64,000 bases of DNA from Emticicia soli (GCF_037860775.1 NZ_JBBEWC010000006.1:62001-126000); one strand, 5' to 3'; counted from the stretch's first letter, positions 53,226 through 62,079 are shown. Translations and numbers: made by a program. Notes: generated from the letters alone by a model not told the origin.

Positions 53226-54461
53226 ATGAAAAAGGATACTGGTATTCTGTCAACCGTAGCAGAAATGGATATATTACACCAATCAGAGGCGATTTTTTTA
53301 TTTGCCACTGAAGGAATTTTAATAGCAGATCAAGAAGGCAATATCGTGCGAGTGAACCCCAGTGGTGCCGCAATGTTTGGATATGAGCCCGAAGAGCTGC
53401 AAAATCTGAAGATAGAGGACCTGATTCCTAACCGCTTTCGACAGGTACATACCGAACATAGAAAAGGCTTTAACACGCACCCCCACGCAAGGTCGATGGG
53501 TGGTGGCATGGATTTATATGCGCTTCGTAAAGATAGCTCCGAATTTCCGGTAGAAATCAGCCTTAGCCCTTACCGCAACAGTAAAGGCTCTTATACAATA
53601 GCCTTCGTGATTGATATTACTGTAAGGAAAAAGGCTGAAAACCGCCTCGTAAGCTATAAGAATGAACTAGAGGTAGAGGTCGAAGAACGCACCCTGGTGC
53701 TTAAAGAAGCCATTCAAAAGCTTGAAAAAACCAAAGACGAACTCGATAGAGCCTTGAAACGTGAGCAGGAACTAAACCTCATGAAGTCAAGATTTATTAC
53801 TATTGCCTCGCACGAGTTCCGAACACCACTGGCTACGGTTCTATCATCACTTTCGCTGGTCGAAAAATATGCCGACCTCGACGAAGACGAGAAGCGGGAC
53901 AAGCACATCAACCGCATAAAATCGTCGGTACGAAACCTGACCGAAATTCTGAACGACTTCTTATCGTTGAACAAACTGGAAGAAGGGAAAGTGGTGGTTT
54001 CTTCCGAAGCCTTTGAAATAGACGACTTTTTTGACGAAATATGCCAGCAAATGCAGGGAATTACCAAAAAAGGGCAAAAGATTGCATATACCTGCAAAAC
54101 CTCTGACAACTCTTGTGTAGTACGCCTTGACCCAAAGCTGGTAAAGAACATTATTATCAACCTTATCTCAAATGCAATCAAGTTTTCGCCCGAAAATGCT
54201 TCTATCCGAGTTAGTGGCACGCTGACCGATACGCAACTTGAAATACGCATAAAAGATGAAGGTATTGGTATTCCTAAGGCTGAACAAAAACATATGTTCG
54301 AGCGGTTCTACCGCATGAGCAATGCTGGCGAAATACAAGGCACAGGCTTAGGTCTCAGCATTGTAAACCAATATGTATTACTATTAAAAGGTAAAATTGA
54401 GTTTATAAGCGAAGAAAACCAAGGCACAGAGTTTATTATCACCTTACCTCGACATTTATAA
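53226..54461 (+). CDS. PAS-domain sensor histidine kinase (FixL-like arrangement)
   Basis: 411 residues from ATG 53226 (TTG and CTG codons precede it). There is no membrane segment, so it is cytoplasmic. A PAS domain spans about 18-135, with ILIADQEGNIVRVNPSGAAM, NRFRQVHTEH (70-78) and RKDSSEFPVEISL. A coiled coil (about 140-185) follows. The HisKA domain has ASHEFRTPL with His196. The ATPase domain has NLISNAIKF, DEGIGIP and GTGLGLSIV. His75 falls near the place of the heme-binding histidine of FixL, so an oxygen-sensing heme PAS is possible but unproven. The partner regulator starts 12 bases after the stop. Confidence 0.95.
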   Translation: MKKDTGILSTVAEMDILHQSEAIFLFATEGILIADQEGNIVRVNPSGAAMFGYEPEELQNLKIEDLIPNRFRQVHTEHRKGFNTHPHARSMGGGMDLYALRKDSSEFPVEISLSPYRNSKGSYTIAFVIDITVRKKAENRLVSYKNELEVEVEERTLVLKEAIQKLEKTKDELDRALKREQELNLMKSRFITIASHEFRTPLATVLSSLSLVEKYADLDEDEKRDKHINRIKSSVRNLTEILNDFLSLNKLEEGKVVVSSEAFEIDDFFDEICQQMQGITKKGQKIAYTCKTSDNSCVVRLDPKLVKNIIINLISNAIKFSPENASIRVSGTLTDTQLEIRIKDEGIGIPKAEQKHMFERFYRMSNAGEIQGTGLGLSIVNQYVLLLKGKIEFISEENQGTEFIITLPRHL

Positions 54462-54473
54462 AAAACCACAACA

Positions 54474-55514
54474 ATGAAAAAAATCTTGTTAATTGAAGAC
54501 AATCCGGAAATCAGAGAAAATACATCAGAAATCCTGGAGCTCGATGGCTATCAAGTACTTACCGCCGAAAACGGAAAAGTTGGCGTAGATATGGCCATCA
54601 GAGAACTACCCGACCTCATTATCTGTGATATTATGATGCCTGTCTTAGACGGCTATGGGGTATTACACTTGCTCTCGAAACAAGAAAAAACAGCTTCTAT
54701 TCCGTTTATATTCTTAACAGCCAAAGCCGAACGCACCGATTTCAGAAAAGGAATGGATATGGGTGCCGATGATTATATAACCAAACCATTTGACGATGTT
54801 GAGCTACTGAGCGCCATCGAAAGTCGCCTGCGCAAAAAAGAAGTATCTAAAAAACAATATGCGCAAGACATCAGTGGGCTTGACCAACTGATTGCTGATG
54901 CCAACGGCGAACAGGAGTTAAAAAAGCTGACCGAAAACCGTGAAATCAGGTATTTCAAGAAAAAAACAGAAATCTATCGTGAGGGCGATTTCCCGCTCTA
55001 TTTATATTATGTATTAAAAGGTAAACTAAAGGCTTTCAAGACCAACGACGACGGCAAAGAGTTTATCGTAAACCTATACACCCCCGGCGATTTTGTGGGC
55101 TATGTTGATTTAATACAAGAAACCAACTTTACCGATACCACCGAAACACTTGAAGACGCCGAGATTTGCCTGATACCCAAAAAAGACTTCAATAACCTAT
55201 TGCACCAGAACCCGCAGGTGGCACAGAAATTTATTCAGTTGCTCTCTAAAAACATTAAAGACAACGAAGCAAATCTGCTAAAACTGGCCTATAACTCGGT
55301 CAGAAAGAGAGTTTCAGAAGCATTGATACGCTTCTATCAACAAAACCAGTCTTCAATGAAAATAAGCCGTGAAGACCTGGCCAGTGCTGCGGGCACTTCG
55401 CTCGAAACAGCCATTCGTACACTGTCTGACTTTAAAGACGAAAAAATGGTTGAAATAGAGTCGGGTCGAATCACAATTATCAATATGGATAAACTAAAAA
55501 AGCTAAGAAATTAG
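54474..55514 (+). CDS. Response regulator with receiver plus Crp/Fnr DNA-binding output
   Basis: 346 residues. An N-terminal receiver (1-120) has Asp52 as phosphoacceptor in CDIMMPVLDG and Lys104 in ITKPF. After a charged linker comes a cNMP-binding-type domain (about 150-265: REGDFPLYLYYVLKGKLKAF, LYTPGDFVGYVDLI). A Crp-type winged helix (about 280-340) has ISREDLASAAGTSLETAIRT as recognition helix region. There is no Fnr-type cysteine cluster at the N-terminus, so oxygen sensing is probably left to the kinase. The domain order is uncommon; typical outputs are OmpR, NarL or Fis-type. It is the likely reader of the repeated ATATGAC-N4-GTCATAT sites and sits between two of them (D and E). Confidence 0.95.
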   Translation: MKKILLIEDNPEIRENTSEILELDGYQVLTAENGKVGVDMAIRELPDLIICDIMMPVLDGYGVLHLLSKQEKTASIPFIFLTAKAERTDFRKGMDMGADDYITKPFDDVELLSAIESRLRKKEVSKKQYAQDISGLDQLIADANGEQELKKLTENREIRYFKKKTEIYREGDFPLYLYYVLKGKLKAFKTNDDGKEFIVNLYTPGDFVGYVDLIQETNFTDTTETLEDAEICLIPKKDFNNLLHQNPQVAQKFIQLLSKNIKDNEANLLKLAYNSVRKRVSEALIRFYQQNQSSMKISREDLASAAGTSLETAIRTLSDFKDEKMVEIESGRITIINMDKLKKLRN

Positions 55515-55517
55515 TAA

Positions 55518-55535
55518 ATATGACATCCCTCATAT
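55518..55535. promoter_or_regulatory. Crp/Fnr-type operator of hemN (site E)
   Basis: ATATGAC-ATCC-CTCATAT, 46 bases upstream of the hemN ATG and 3 bases after the regulator stop. The left half is identical to that of site A. Confidence 0.65.
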
Positions 55536-55581
55536 TTCTTTTTTTATCGCAATACTACTTTTGATAAAAAATAAAGAGGAG

Positions 55582-56931
55582 ATGACACATTCAGCACTTA
55601 TTGATAAGTATAATACTTCTGTTCCTAGATATACCAGTTATCCGACTGTTCCATTCTGGGACAACGACAGTTTTACAGAAGCACAATGGAAAGACAGCTT
55701 CATAAAAACTTATAAAAAAGAAAAAAAACTTAGTCTTTATATACATCTCCCATTTTGTGAGAGTATGTGTACTTTTTGTGCTTGTCATAAACGCATCACG
55801 CTGAATCACCAGTTTGAAGTACCTTATATTGAAGCCGTACTAAGAGAGTGGAACCTGTACCGTAGTTTATTAAGAGAAGTTCCGGTAATTGAAGAAATAC
55901 ATCTAGGTGGCGGAACACCAAGCTTTTTTTCGCCCGAAAACCTTAGAGAATTAATTGAGGGAATTTTGTCAGGCTCAAAAGTAACACCAACGCATGAGTT
56001 TGGCTTTGAAGGCCACCCAAATAATACCAGCGAAGCGCACCTGAAAACATTATATGATTTAGGTTTCCGCCGAGTAAGTTTTGGCGTACAAGACTACGAC
56101 CACACCGTGCAAGTAGCTATTAACCGCCTACAACCATTCGAGAACGTAAAGAAAGTAACCGAGCTAGCCCGTGCTATTGGCTATACTTCTATCAGCCACG
56201 ATTTAGTTTATGGGTTACCGTTCCAGAATATTGAGCAGTTCGAAAAAACCATCAGAAAAACCATAGAGCTATCGCCCGATAGGCTGTCGCTTTACTCTTA
56301 TGCGCACGTACCTTGGCTTAAAGGAAACGGCCAGAGAGGTTTTGATGAAAACAACCTGCCAAGTGCTGCTGTAAAAAGACAATTATATGAGCTAGGTAGA
56401 ATGCTTTTTGAAGAAAGCGGCTATGTTGAAGTAGGTATGGACCACTTTGCTCGCCCGTCTGACTCATTATTTAAAGCCAGCTATAATGGCACACTTAACC
56501 GCAATTTTATGGGTTATACAACAACCCAATCGAAGAGCCTGCTTGGCTTGGGGGTTTCGGCTATTAGTGATTCATGGACGGCCTTGTCGCAGAATACAAA
56601 GAGTTTAGACGAGTACATACATCTTACCAAAAACCATATCTTCCCATTGTTACGTGGGCACATTCAGTCAGAGGCTGATATTGTGTGGCGGAACTACATT
56701 CAGAACCTTATGTGCAGGTTTGAAACTGAGTTCTCATACGATGATGTTACTCAGGAGCAGATTGAGCAATTACAAGCATTGCAGAACGATGGCATAGTGG
56801 TGTTGGAAGATAACAAAGTAAGCGTTACAGCAGAGGGGCGTGCATTTATCAGGAATGTTTGTGTTGTTTTTGACAAGTACATTCGTCCGACAGGCAATAT
56901 GATACAAAATACTTTTTCAAAGGCTATTTGA
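55582..56931 (+). CDS. hemN: Oxygen-independent coproporphyrinogen III dehydrogenase
   Basis: 449 residues from ATG 55582, directly preceded by AAAGAGGAG; a TTG at 55561 is an alternative. It is a radical SAM enzyme: the iron-sulfur cluster cysteines are in CESMCTFC (Cys59, Cys63, Cys66), with SYPTVPFWD before it and HLGGGTPSFF and FGVQDYD after, all HemN hallmarks. The C-terminal HemN domain is present, so it is a true HemN rather than a HemW. It makes protoporphyrinogen without oxygen, supplying heme when oxygen is scarce, including for the cbb3 oxidase. It follows the response regulator by 67 bases and has its own operator (site E). Confidence 0.97.
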   Translation: MTHSALIDKYNTSVPRYTSYPTVPFWDNDSFTEAQWKDSFIKTYKKEKKLSLYIHLPFCESMCTFCACHKRITLNHQFEVPYIEAVLREWNLYRSLLREVPVIEEIHLGGGTPSFFSPENLRELIEGILSGSKVTPTHEFGFEGHPNNTSEAHLKTLYDLGFRRVSFGVQDYDHTVQVAINRLQPFENVKKVTELARAIGYTSISHDLVYGLPFQNIEQFEKTIRKTIELSPDRLSLYSYAHVPWLKGNGQRGFDENNLPSAAVKRQLYELGRMLFEESGYVEVGMDHFARPSDSLFKASYNGTLNRNFMGYTTTQSKSLLGLGVSAISDSWTALSQNTKSLDEYIHLTKNHIFPLLRGHIQSEADIVWRNYIQNLMCRFETEFSYDDVTQEQIEQLQALQNDGIVVLEDNKVSVTAEGRAFIRNVCVVFDKYIRPTGNMIQNTFSKAI

Positions 56932-56970
56932 GCAAAGTATTTTATTATTTAGCAAAAGTTATGTAGATTT

Positions 56971-57001
56971 TAAAAGGCGTCTCTTTGGGGCGCTTTTTAT
57001 T
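56971..57001 (+). terminator. Terminator of hemN
   Basis: AAAAGGCG (972-979 of the 56 kb block) pairs with CGCTTTTT (56991-56998) with one G-T wobble. The T run continues into TATTTAT. It starts 40 bases after the hemN stop. Confidence 0.7.
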
Positions 57002-57186
57002 TATATGCCTGTTAAAGCATGATTTGTAGCGACTACCTCTAATGAGTTTCCAACCCGACTTTATCAGCCTATCAAAACCAGATATTTGTCTATTTATTTT
57101 ATCTATCAATTATCCCTTAATTCATCGACCCTTGAAGACGCAGGATAGAGCCTGTACAAAAACGCATTTTATAGACATATAAACAA

Positions 57187-57213
57187 AATAAGCGCCCTTT
57201 AGAGGCGCTTATT
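57187..57213 (-). terminator. Terminator of the FnIII/T9SS gene
   Basis: A perfect 10-bp stem, AATAAGCGCC (57187-57196) with its complement (57204-57213) and a 7-base loop. On the minus strand it ends in TTATTTTGTTT. It starts 26 bases after the FnIII gene stop. Confidence 0.92.
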
Positions 57214-57238
57214 TATTATTACTATTTCACTGTTTCAA

Positions 57239-59470
57239 TTAGTATTTGTACACACGCTTAGTGATTTGCTGTGTATTTGTACGGATACTGATAGTATAAG
57301 TACCTTCAGAGAAATTACTCAAATCGAAACGGTATTCTGATTGCGTTCCGTTCAGTTTAGTTCTTACAACTTCTCTGTTCATTCTGTCAATGATAGTTAC
57401 AACACCAACTTCATTTTGCATGCTTTCAGGTAATTTAACTCTAACCGCATCAGCAGTTGGGTTAGGGTACACTTGCCAAGTATCGTTGCTAGTAGTTGCT
57501 AGTTCACCTGCAAAGCCGGTTGTTGCGGCAGCAGTTGTTATCTCAACAATATTTGAGAAATCAGAACTACCTTTAGGGTTTGTAGCTCTTACACGGTACC
57601 AGTATTTCGTATTAGCCGCCACAGTATTATCTACATAAGTAGTTACGTTACGGTTGGTTACAGTTACCTGACCAAAGTTAGTACCATCTGTTGAGCGTTC
57701 AAGTTCAAAACCTTCTTCTTTGTTCGAATCATCACCCCATTTCAAAGATACAGAACGTGCTGCTGCAGTTGCTTTTAAAGCAAATGGTTTGTTTGGAACT
57801 GCCGTGTAGAACGAAGTAATGCTTGTGAAATCTGAATACTCAGAAGAACCATGCTCGTTTACAGCTCTGATACGGAAGAAATAAGTAACACCTTCATCAA
57901 ACGGAATACTTGTTGCTGATGTATAGTTTTTCACTAAGTTAGCAGTAAGCAAATTAGTTGTAAAGTTTACATCTGTAGCTCTTTCTAACACAAAGTAATC
58001 TTCATCATCAGAAGCGTCTGTCCAACGTGCTATAAGAATGTTGTTAAACAAACTATCCTGGCTTGCAATTACTTGAAGGTTCGTAGGGATTGAAGGAGGT
58101 CCTAAAGTTGTTGCCGTAGCTACGTTTGAATATGATGATTGACCAAACTCGTTAGCAGACAATAATCTATACCAGTATTTGGTTTTAGGTTTCCCTGTTG
58201 TATCGCTATAAGTATATTGCTCTGGTGAAAGAATAGCTATTTGCGTAAAGCCATCTGTTGCACTTGTTGACGAACGATAAATTTCAATAGATTTAGGAAT
58301 ATCGTATTCACCAAACATCTGGTTCGACCAGTTTAAATCAATTCTGTAAGGTGATATAGTTTTTGCAGCTAAATCGTAAGGTGCTGGTGGCGGTACTCTC
58401 TTTTTAGTAGAAACAGCCAATACATTTGTAGTACCACTTTGGCCTCCTCTGTTTACAGCTTTAATGCGGTAAAAATATTGTTGGCCTTCAATCAGGTTTG
58501 TTTCTTCAAAGAAATTGGTATAAGGGAACCAACTATCAGTAACAACAACCCAGTTTGAATTATCAACAGAACGCTCAATTACAAAGGCCGTTTGGTTAGT
58601 TGAATTGATTGTCCACTCAAGGCGAATTGTATTCAATGTCTGCCAAGGAGAGATTAACTCCGATGGCGCTTGTGGTGGGTCAGGCATTGTTTCAAACAAA
58701 CCTGTTATTGCCGAACCGGCAGAAGCTCCTGAAACGTTGTAAGCTATTATTTTATATTTATAAAGAGTAGCAGGCTGAACGCTGTTATCAATATAAGTTC
58801 TACGGCCCGTTCCGGCAATACCGTTTATCTCTGCAATTTTCACAAATGCATCGCTACCATAATCAGCACGCTCAATAATAAATTTATCTTCGTTTGTAGA
58901 GTTATCAGTAAAATTTACTGTTACACTTCTCGGGCTAGCTGGCGTTGATTCAACGATGCTAGCACTTGATGGAGGATTCGGTGCATCTGGGCTTGTAGTT
59001 GCCACAAGAATTGAACTCCAGCAAGAATACAATTTAGTTGTATCGTTGGTTAAACCAACAATAGTAACCGGGCAAGAACCATAGTTATCAGTAGGACCAG
59101 CAGCATCTTTAACTGCTCTTACCGCAATTCTGTATGATTGACCCGCCGTAAGGCCTGTCAATTGTATGCCTGTAATACCGGTTGTTACCACTGCAGGTGC
59201 TGAAACATCTCTAAAATTTACGTTATCAGTTGTAATGGCAATCTGAAATGAAGTTTCTCCGGTTGCATTATCTGTCCAAGTTAAATTTAAGCGAGAATTT
59301 GTTCCGCCTACTGGTGTAAAACCAAGACCTGTTGGAGTAGGTAATGGTAATGCGGGAGCCATTGTGTTGGAAGTAGGCGCGTTTTCTTTTGAGATTTCTC
59401 TCTCTTTAGCCTCAACTTTCCAAAAAGCAATCATCAACAATAATAGAGATAGAAAATAATTTTTTCTCAT
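57239..59470 (-). CDS. Secreted multi-FnIII protein with T9SS type A sorting domain
   Basis: 743 residues with a signal peptide (ending VEAK). About six or seven fibronectin type III repeats follow, each with a W-x-D/N strand (LTWTDNATGETSF, LEWTINSTNQTAF, LKWGDDSNKEEGF) and a YWYRV/YFYRI-type strand. The C-terminus (about 665-743) is a T9SS type A sorting domain, with WQVYPNPTADAVRVKLP and a final TQQITKRVYKY. There is no catalytic domain. It is therefore exported by type IX secretion and either released or attached to the surface; an adhesive or matrix role is inferred. It is monocistronic, with its own terminator and a 208-base AT-rich upstream region. The domain plan differs from the Ig-repeat protein at 24.6 kb. 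Confidence 0.93.
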   Translation of the reverse strand: MRKNYFLSLLLLMIAFWKVEAKEREISKENAPTSNTMAPALPLPTPTGLGFTPVGGTNSRLNLTWTDNATGETSFQIAITTDNVNFRDVSAPAVVTTGITGIQLTGLTAGQSYRIAVRAVKDAAGPTDNYGSCPVTIVGLTNDTTKLYSCWSSILVATTSPDAPNPPSSASIVESTPASPRSVTVNFTDNSTNEDKFIIERADYGSDAFVKIAEINGIAGTGRRTYIDNSVQPATLYKYKIIAYNVSGASAGSAITGLFETMPDPPQAPSELISPWQTLNTIRLEWTINSTNQTAFVIERSVDNSNWVVVTDSWFPYTNFFEETNLIEGQQYFYRIKAVNRGGQSGTTNVLAVSTKKRVPPPAPYDLAAKTISPYRIDLNWSNQMFGEYDIPKSIEIYRSSTSATDGFTQIAILSPEQYTYSDTTGKPKTKYWYRLLSANEFGQSSYSNVATATTLGPPSIPTNLQVIASQDSLFNNILIARWTDASDDEDYFVLERATDVNFTTNLLTANLVKNYTSATSIPFDEGVTYFFRIRAVNEHGSSEYSDFTSITSFYTAVPNKPFALKATAAARSVSLKWGDDSNKEEGFELERSTDGTNFGQVTVTNRNVTTYVDNTVAANTKYWYRVRATNPKGSSDFSNIVEITTAAATTGFAGELATTSNDTWQVYPNPTADAVRVKLPESMQNEVGVVTIIDRMNREVVRTKLNGTQSEYRFDLSNFSEGTYTISIRTNTQQITKRVYKY

Positions 59471-59678
59471 AGCTAAACTATTTTAGTTTTAGTTACAAAT
59501 GGGAGGAATTTCTTTTTTCGTAAATATATAAGATTTTCTTTATTAAAGACACATTCTTACTTACGAAAATTATTTTACGGTCAGGATTTATTTTAATTGT
59601 TAGAATAATCCTTTTTGCAAACACTTGATAATCAAGTTTAAGCAAATAATATTAAATTTTCGGCCTTCAGATTAAAAT

Positions 59679-60044
59679 TTAATTAACTGCTATCACCGAA
59701 ATTTCAACATTCACATCCTTTGGTAATCGGGCTACTTGTACTGTTTCTCTGGCTGGTGGAGCCTCCGTAAAATAGCTACCGTACACCTCATTAATTACTG
59801 CAAAATCGTCCATGTTTTTCAAGAAAATACTCGATTTTACAATGTTTGAGTAGTTCATTCCTGCCTCGGCCAGTATATGCCCAATGTTGTCCATAATCTT
59901 CTTTGCCTCAGCACGCACATCGCCCAGAGCAGCAACATCAAGCGCTATCTGCCCCGACATATAAAGCGTATTGCCGGCCAACACGGCCTGGCTATATGGG
60001 CCAATGGCAGCAGGTGCTTTTTCGGTAAAAATAATCTGTTTCAT
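59679..60044 (-). CDS. ridA: RidA family enamine/imine deaminase
   Basis: 121 residues with the full RidA (YjgF/YER057c/UK114) signature. It has the start IIFTEKAPAAIGPYSQAV, GQIALD, and the end region PPARETVQVARLPKDVNVEI with the catalytic Arg99. RidA hydrolyses reactive 2-aminoacrylate-type enamines from PLP enzymes to keto acids. It is cytoplasmic and trimeric by family. It starts 14 bases after the stop of the S1-domain gene on the same strand, so the two share a transcript. Confidence 0.96.
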   Translation of the reverse strand: MKQIIFTEKAPAAIGPYSQAVLAGNTLYMSGQIALDVAALGDVRAEAKKIMDNIGHILAEAGMNYSNIVKSSIFLKNMDDFAVINEVYGSYFTEAPPARETVQVARLPKDVNVEISVIAVN

Positions 60045-60058
60045 ATTTCCTTTTTTTG

Positions 60059-60892
60059 TTATTCAGCTAAATAAATCCCGTCGTCTTCTATCCGTATAAG
60101 CCTTTGTTTATACAGGCCGCCAACGGCTTTTTTAAAGGTCTTTTTACTCATCTCCAACTGATACATAATGTAGTTGGCATCACTTTTATCTGTTACATCT
60201 AAAAAGCCATTATTTGCTTTCAGTTTTTCGAGTATTTTCTCGGCATTGGGTTCAATATTGGCATAGCCTTGCTTTTGCAGGCTCACATCAATGAGTTTAT
60301 CTTCTCTTATGTTTTTGATGTAGCCCTTTGTGCGAGTTCCGAGTTTTATGCGCTGAAAAATCTCGTTTTCGTATATCAAGCCCTTGTATTTATTGTTAAT
60401 AACTACATTGAGGCCAAGGTTTGTTTCTTCAAATACCAACAAATCTACCTCCTGCCCTATTTCAAGCTGAATGTCTTCTTTTTCAAAAAACTTATTCACT
60501 TTACAAGAGCCTACCAATCGGTCGGTTTCTTCGTCCAGATACACATATACTGCGCACCAGTCGCCCGTAGCCAGTTTTTTGTTTTGCTCTTTAAAGGGCA
60601 CAAAAAGGTCTTTTTCAAGCCCCCAGTCCAGAAACGCTCCTATACCTGTAACAGCCATAACCTGCAAATAGGCAAAGCCATCGAGCTGTACTTTAGGCTC
60701 TAGTGTGGTGGCAATAATGCGGTCTTCAGAGTCTCGGTAAATAAATACTTCAATATCGTCTCCTACAATCACATCGTCGGGAATATACTTTTTGGGCAGC
60801 AAAACATCGTTGCCTTCGTCGTCGCCCAGGTACATACCCACGCTGGTTCCCCTTAGTATTCTTAAAGTATTTTTGACTCCTAAATTAAACAT
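60059..60892 (-). CDS. CvfB/YitL-type S1-domain RNA-binding protein
   Basis: 277 residues. The plan is that of CvfB: an N-terminal S1-like domain (GTSVGMYLGDDEGNDVLLPK), a second (MAVTGIGAFLDWGLEKDLFVPF), a third S1 repeat around GYIKNIREDKLIDVSLQ, and a C-terminal winged helix (DKSDANYIMYQLEMSKKTFKKAVGGLYKQRLI). Members bind RNA and influence virulence or translation in Firmicutes; the role in Bacteroidota is not defined. It is followed after 14 bases by ridA. Upstream is a 203-base space with a copy of the CAGGGC repeat. Confidence 0.93.
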   Translation of the reverse strand: MFNLGVKNTLRILRGTSVGMYLGDDEGNDVLLPKKYIPDDVIVGDDIEVFIYRDSEDRIIATTLEPKVQLDGFAYLQVMAVTGIGAFLDWGLEKDLFVPFKEQNKKLATGDWCAVYVYLDEETDRLVGSCKVNKFFEKEDIQLEIGQEVDLLVFEETNLGLNVVINNKYKGLIYENEIFQRIKLGTRTKGYIKNIREDKLIDVSLQKQGYANIEPNAEKILEKLKANNGFLDVTDKSDANYIMYQLEMSKKTFKKAVGGLYKQRLIRIEDDGIYLAE

Positions 60893-60980
60893 GAGAATCT
60901 ATTTAGTGAATTAGTGAATGAGCGAATTAGTGATTGATGATTTAAGAAATTCTATTCTATAGAGTGCCTAATTCTGAAAA

Positions 60981-61016
60981 TACAGGGCATTGCCCTGTCT
61001 CTACTTTGCGCACCTT
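60981..61016. repeat. Diverged copy of the GTAGAGACAGGGC palindrome
   Basis: CAGGGCATTGCCCTG (60983-60997) keeps the centre of the 29-base palindrome with one changed base; the left outer part is lost. The right side continues CTCTACTTTGCGCACCTT exactly as at 51 kb, so the conserved unit extends past the palindrome. Confidence 0.75.
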
Positions 61017-61095
61017 TAAGAGCCTTAATTATTTCTTAAACCACTAATCAATTCTTCAACTAATCTCAATTAATTTTTATTTATTAAATGCTGTA

Positions 61096-61791
61096 TTACT
61101 CAATAAAATAATACGGATTTCCGATTTCGTCATAGACCAGATTCGTAAGTATGCCCAGATTCAGTGTTCCATCGGCAGAAAAAACTTTTCCTGTAAAAAT
61201 CGTTTGCACTTCTTCGGCACATACTTTCCGGTAAATCGGCTTTAATGTTCCGCCAAATTCACCGGCATTCACTGTCGGGTTCCACTGAAACCGCTGTTTT
61301 ACCAGCGTTCCTCTTGGAGCCATCATTGGCGGTGGCAGTTCTCTATCTCTTAAATCGCAATCATCGGGGTGGTCGAGCCCTAAAGAATGACCAAATTCGT
61401 GCGCAGCAGTGGTAGATTCTCCCAGATTATCGCTTATCAGCCAATGCCCTATGTTACTGCCCAGTTGAGCACCCATAAACGAGCGTTGTACAATGTTCTG
61501 CTGCTCTATTCTGATAAAATTGTTGCGGTAATCGGTGTTGTTGTGTACTAAATCAAAGGCTTTGTCAAGCGTAAACACAGCGGCATCTATCTCAAACTTT
61601 ATCAGGTATGCCGCTGTGCTTCCGTTGGCTTCTTGTATGTTTATTTTGCCTTGCGCTTGGTTGTATTGTGTGTTTATTTCATCAATAATTTTGTTGGCCA
61701 GTTCTTGTGTTGCAAAATCGCCATAGAGCCAGAGTTTTGCCGAAACAATAATCTCTTTAGCATCAGGCTTTATGATAGCTACGGCCGACAT
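61096..61791 (-). CDS. Predicted zinc metallopeptidase of the metzincin type, no signal peptide
   Basis: 231 residues. The metzincin zinc motif HEFGHSLGLDH is at 131-141 (ligands His131, His135, His141, catalytic Glu132), and a probable Met-turn PPPMMAPRG at 153-161. The fold is matrixin-like. There is no signal peptide or propeptide cysteine switch, which is unusual for a metzincin; export by another route or a cytoplasmic role is possible. It starts 3 bases after the stop of the small PH-like gene, so the two are translated together. Substrate unknown. Confidence 0.85.
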   Translation of the reverse strand: MSAVAIIKPDAKEIIVSAKLWLYGDFATQELANKIIDEINTQYNQAQGKINIQEANGSTAAYLIKFEIDAAVFTLDKAFDLVHNNTDYRNNFIRIEQQNIVQRSFMGAQLGSNIGHWLISDNLGESTTAAHEFGHSLGLDHPDDCDLRDRELPPPMMAPRGTLVKQRFQWNPTVNAGEFGGTLKPIYRKVCAEEVQTIFTGKVFSADGTLNLGILTNLVYDEIGNPYYFIE

Positions 61792-61794
61792 ACA

Positions 61795-62079
61795 TTAATG
61801 AAAAGCACGCTCAAGTATCAGTTCTTTTACTTTTCTGGCATCATTTTTCGTAAAGTTCTCAATCACAATCTCGTGCTCTCTTGCTCTTGCTTTAATGCGT
61901 ATTGTCGAAAAAAACATACCAGAATCTATCTCAACACCTGCTATATCGTTATAAAAAACAAAGTTTTCAGAGCTTCTAAAAACCTTTCTTTCTTTAAAAG
62001 TAACACCCTTTTCACTGAAAATAACTTCGTCAGGCAGCAGAGGGTTTTTTAGGGTGCTAGCCGCAAATCTTTCGTTCAT
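61795..62079 (-). CDS. Small PH-domain-like protein
   Basis: 94 residues, cytoplasmic, beta-rich with a C-terminal helix: LPDEVIFSEKGVTFKERKVF, FVFYNDIAGVEIDSGMFFSTIRI, then the helix NDARKVKELILERAF. This order resembles bacterial PH-like domains that bind partners or lipids. It is directly followed, 3 bases on, by the metallopeptidase gene, which suggests a functional pair. The family call is by pattern only. Confidence 0.7.
   Translation of the reverse strand: MNERFAASTLKNPLLPDEVIFSEKGVTFKERKVFRSSENFVFYNDIAGVEIDSGMFFSTIRIKARAREHEIVIENFTKNDARKVKELILERAFH

Larger units (their letters stand above)
56932..57238. other. Convergent spacer with two terminators
   Basis: A 307-base space between convergent hemN and the FnIII protein gene. 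Apart from the two terminators listed separately, nothing was recognised in it. Confidence 0.6.

Noticed and set aside
53714..54250. Long minus-strand open frame (178 codons) inside the histidine kinase gene
   Set aside because: Serine- and phenylalanine-rich translation of the antisense strand, directly opposite well-conserved HisKA and ATPase motifs.
55561..55581. Upstream TTG start for hemN
   Set aside because: The ATG at 55582 is directly preceded by a purine-rich AAAGAGGAG and matches the usual HemN start; the added seven residues have no counterpart I know of.
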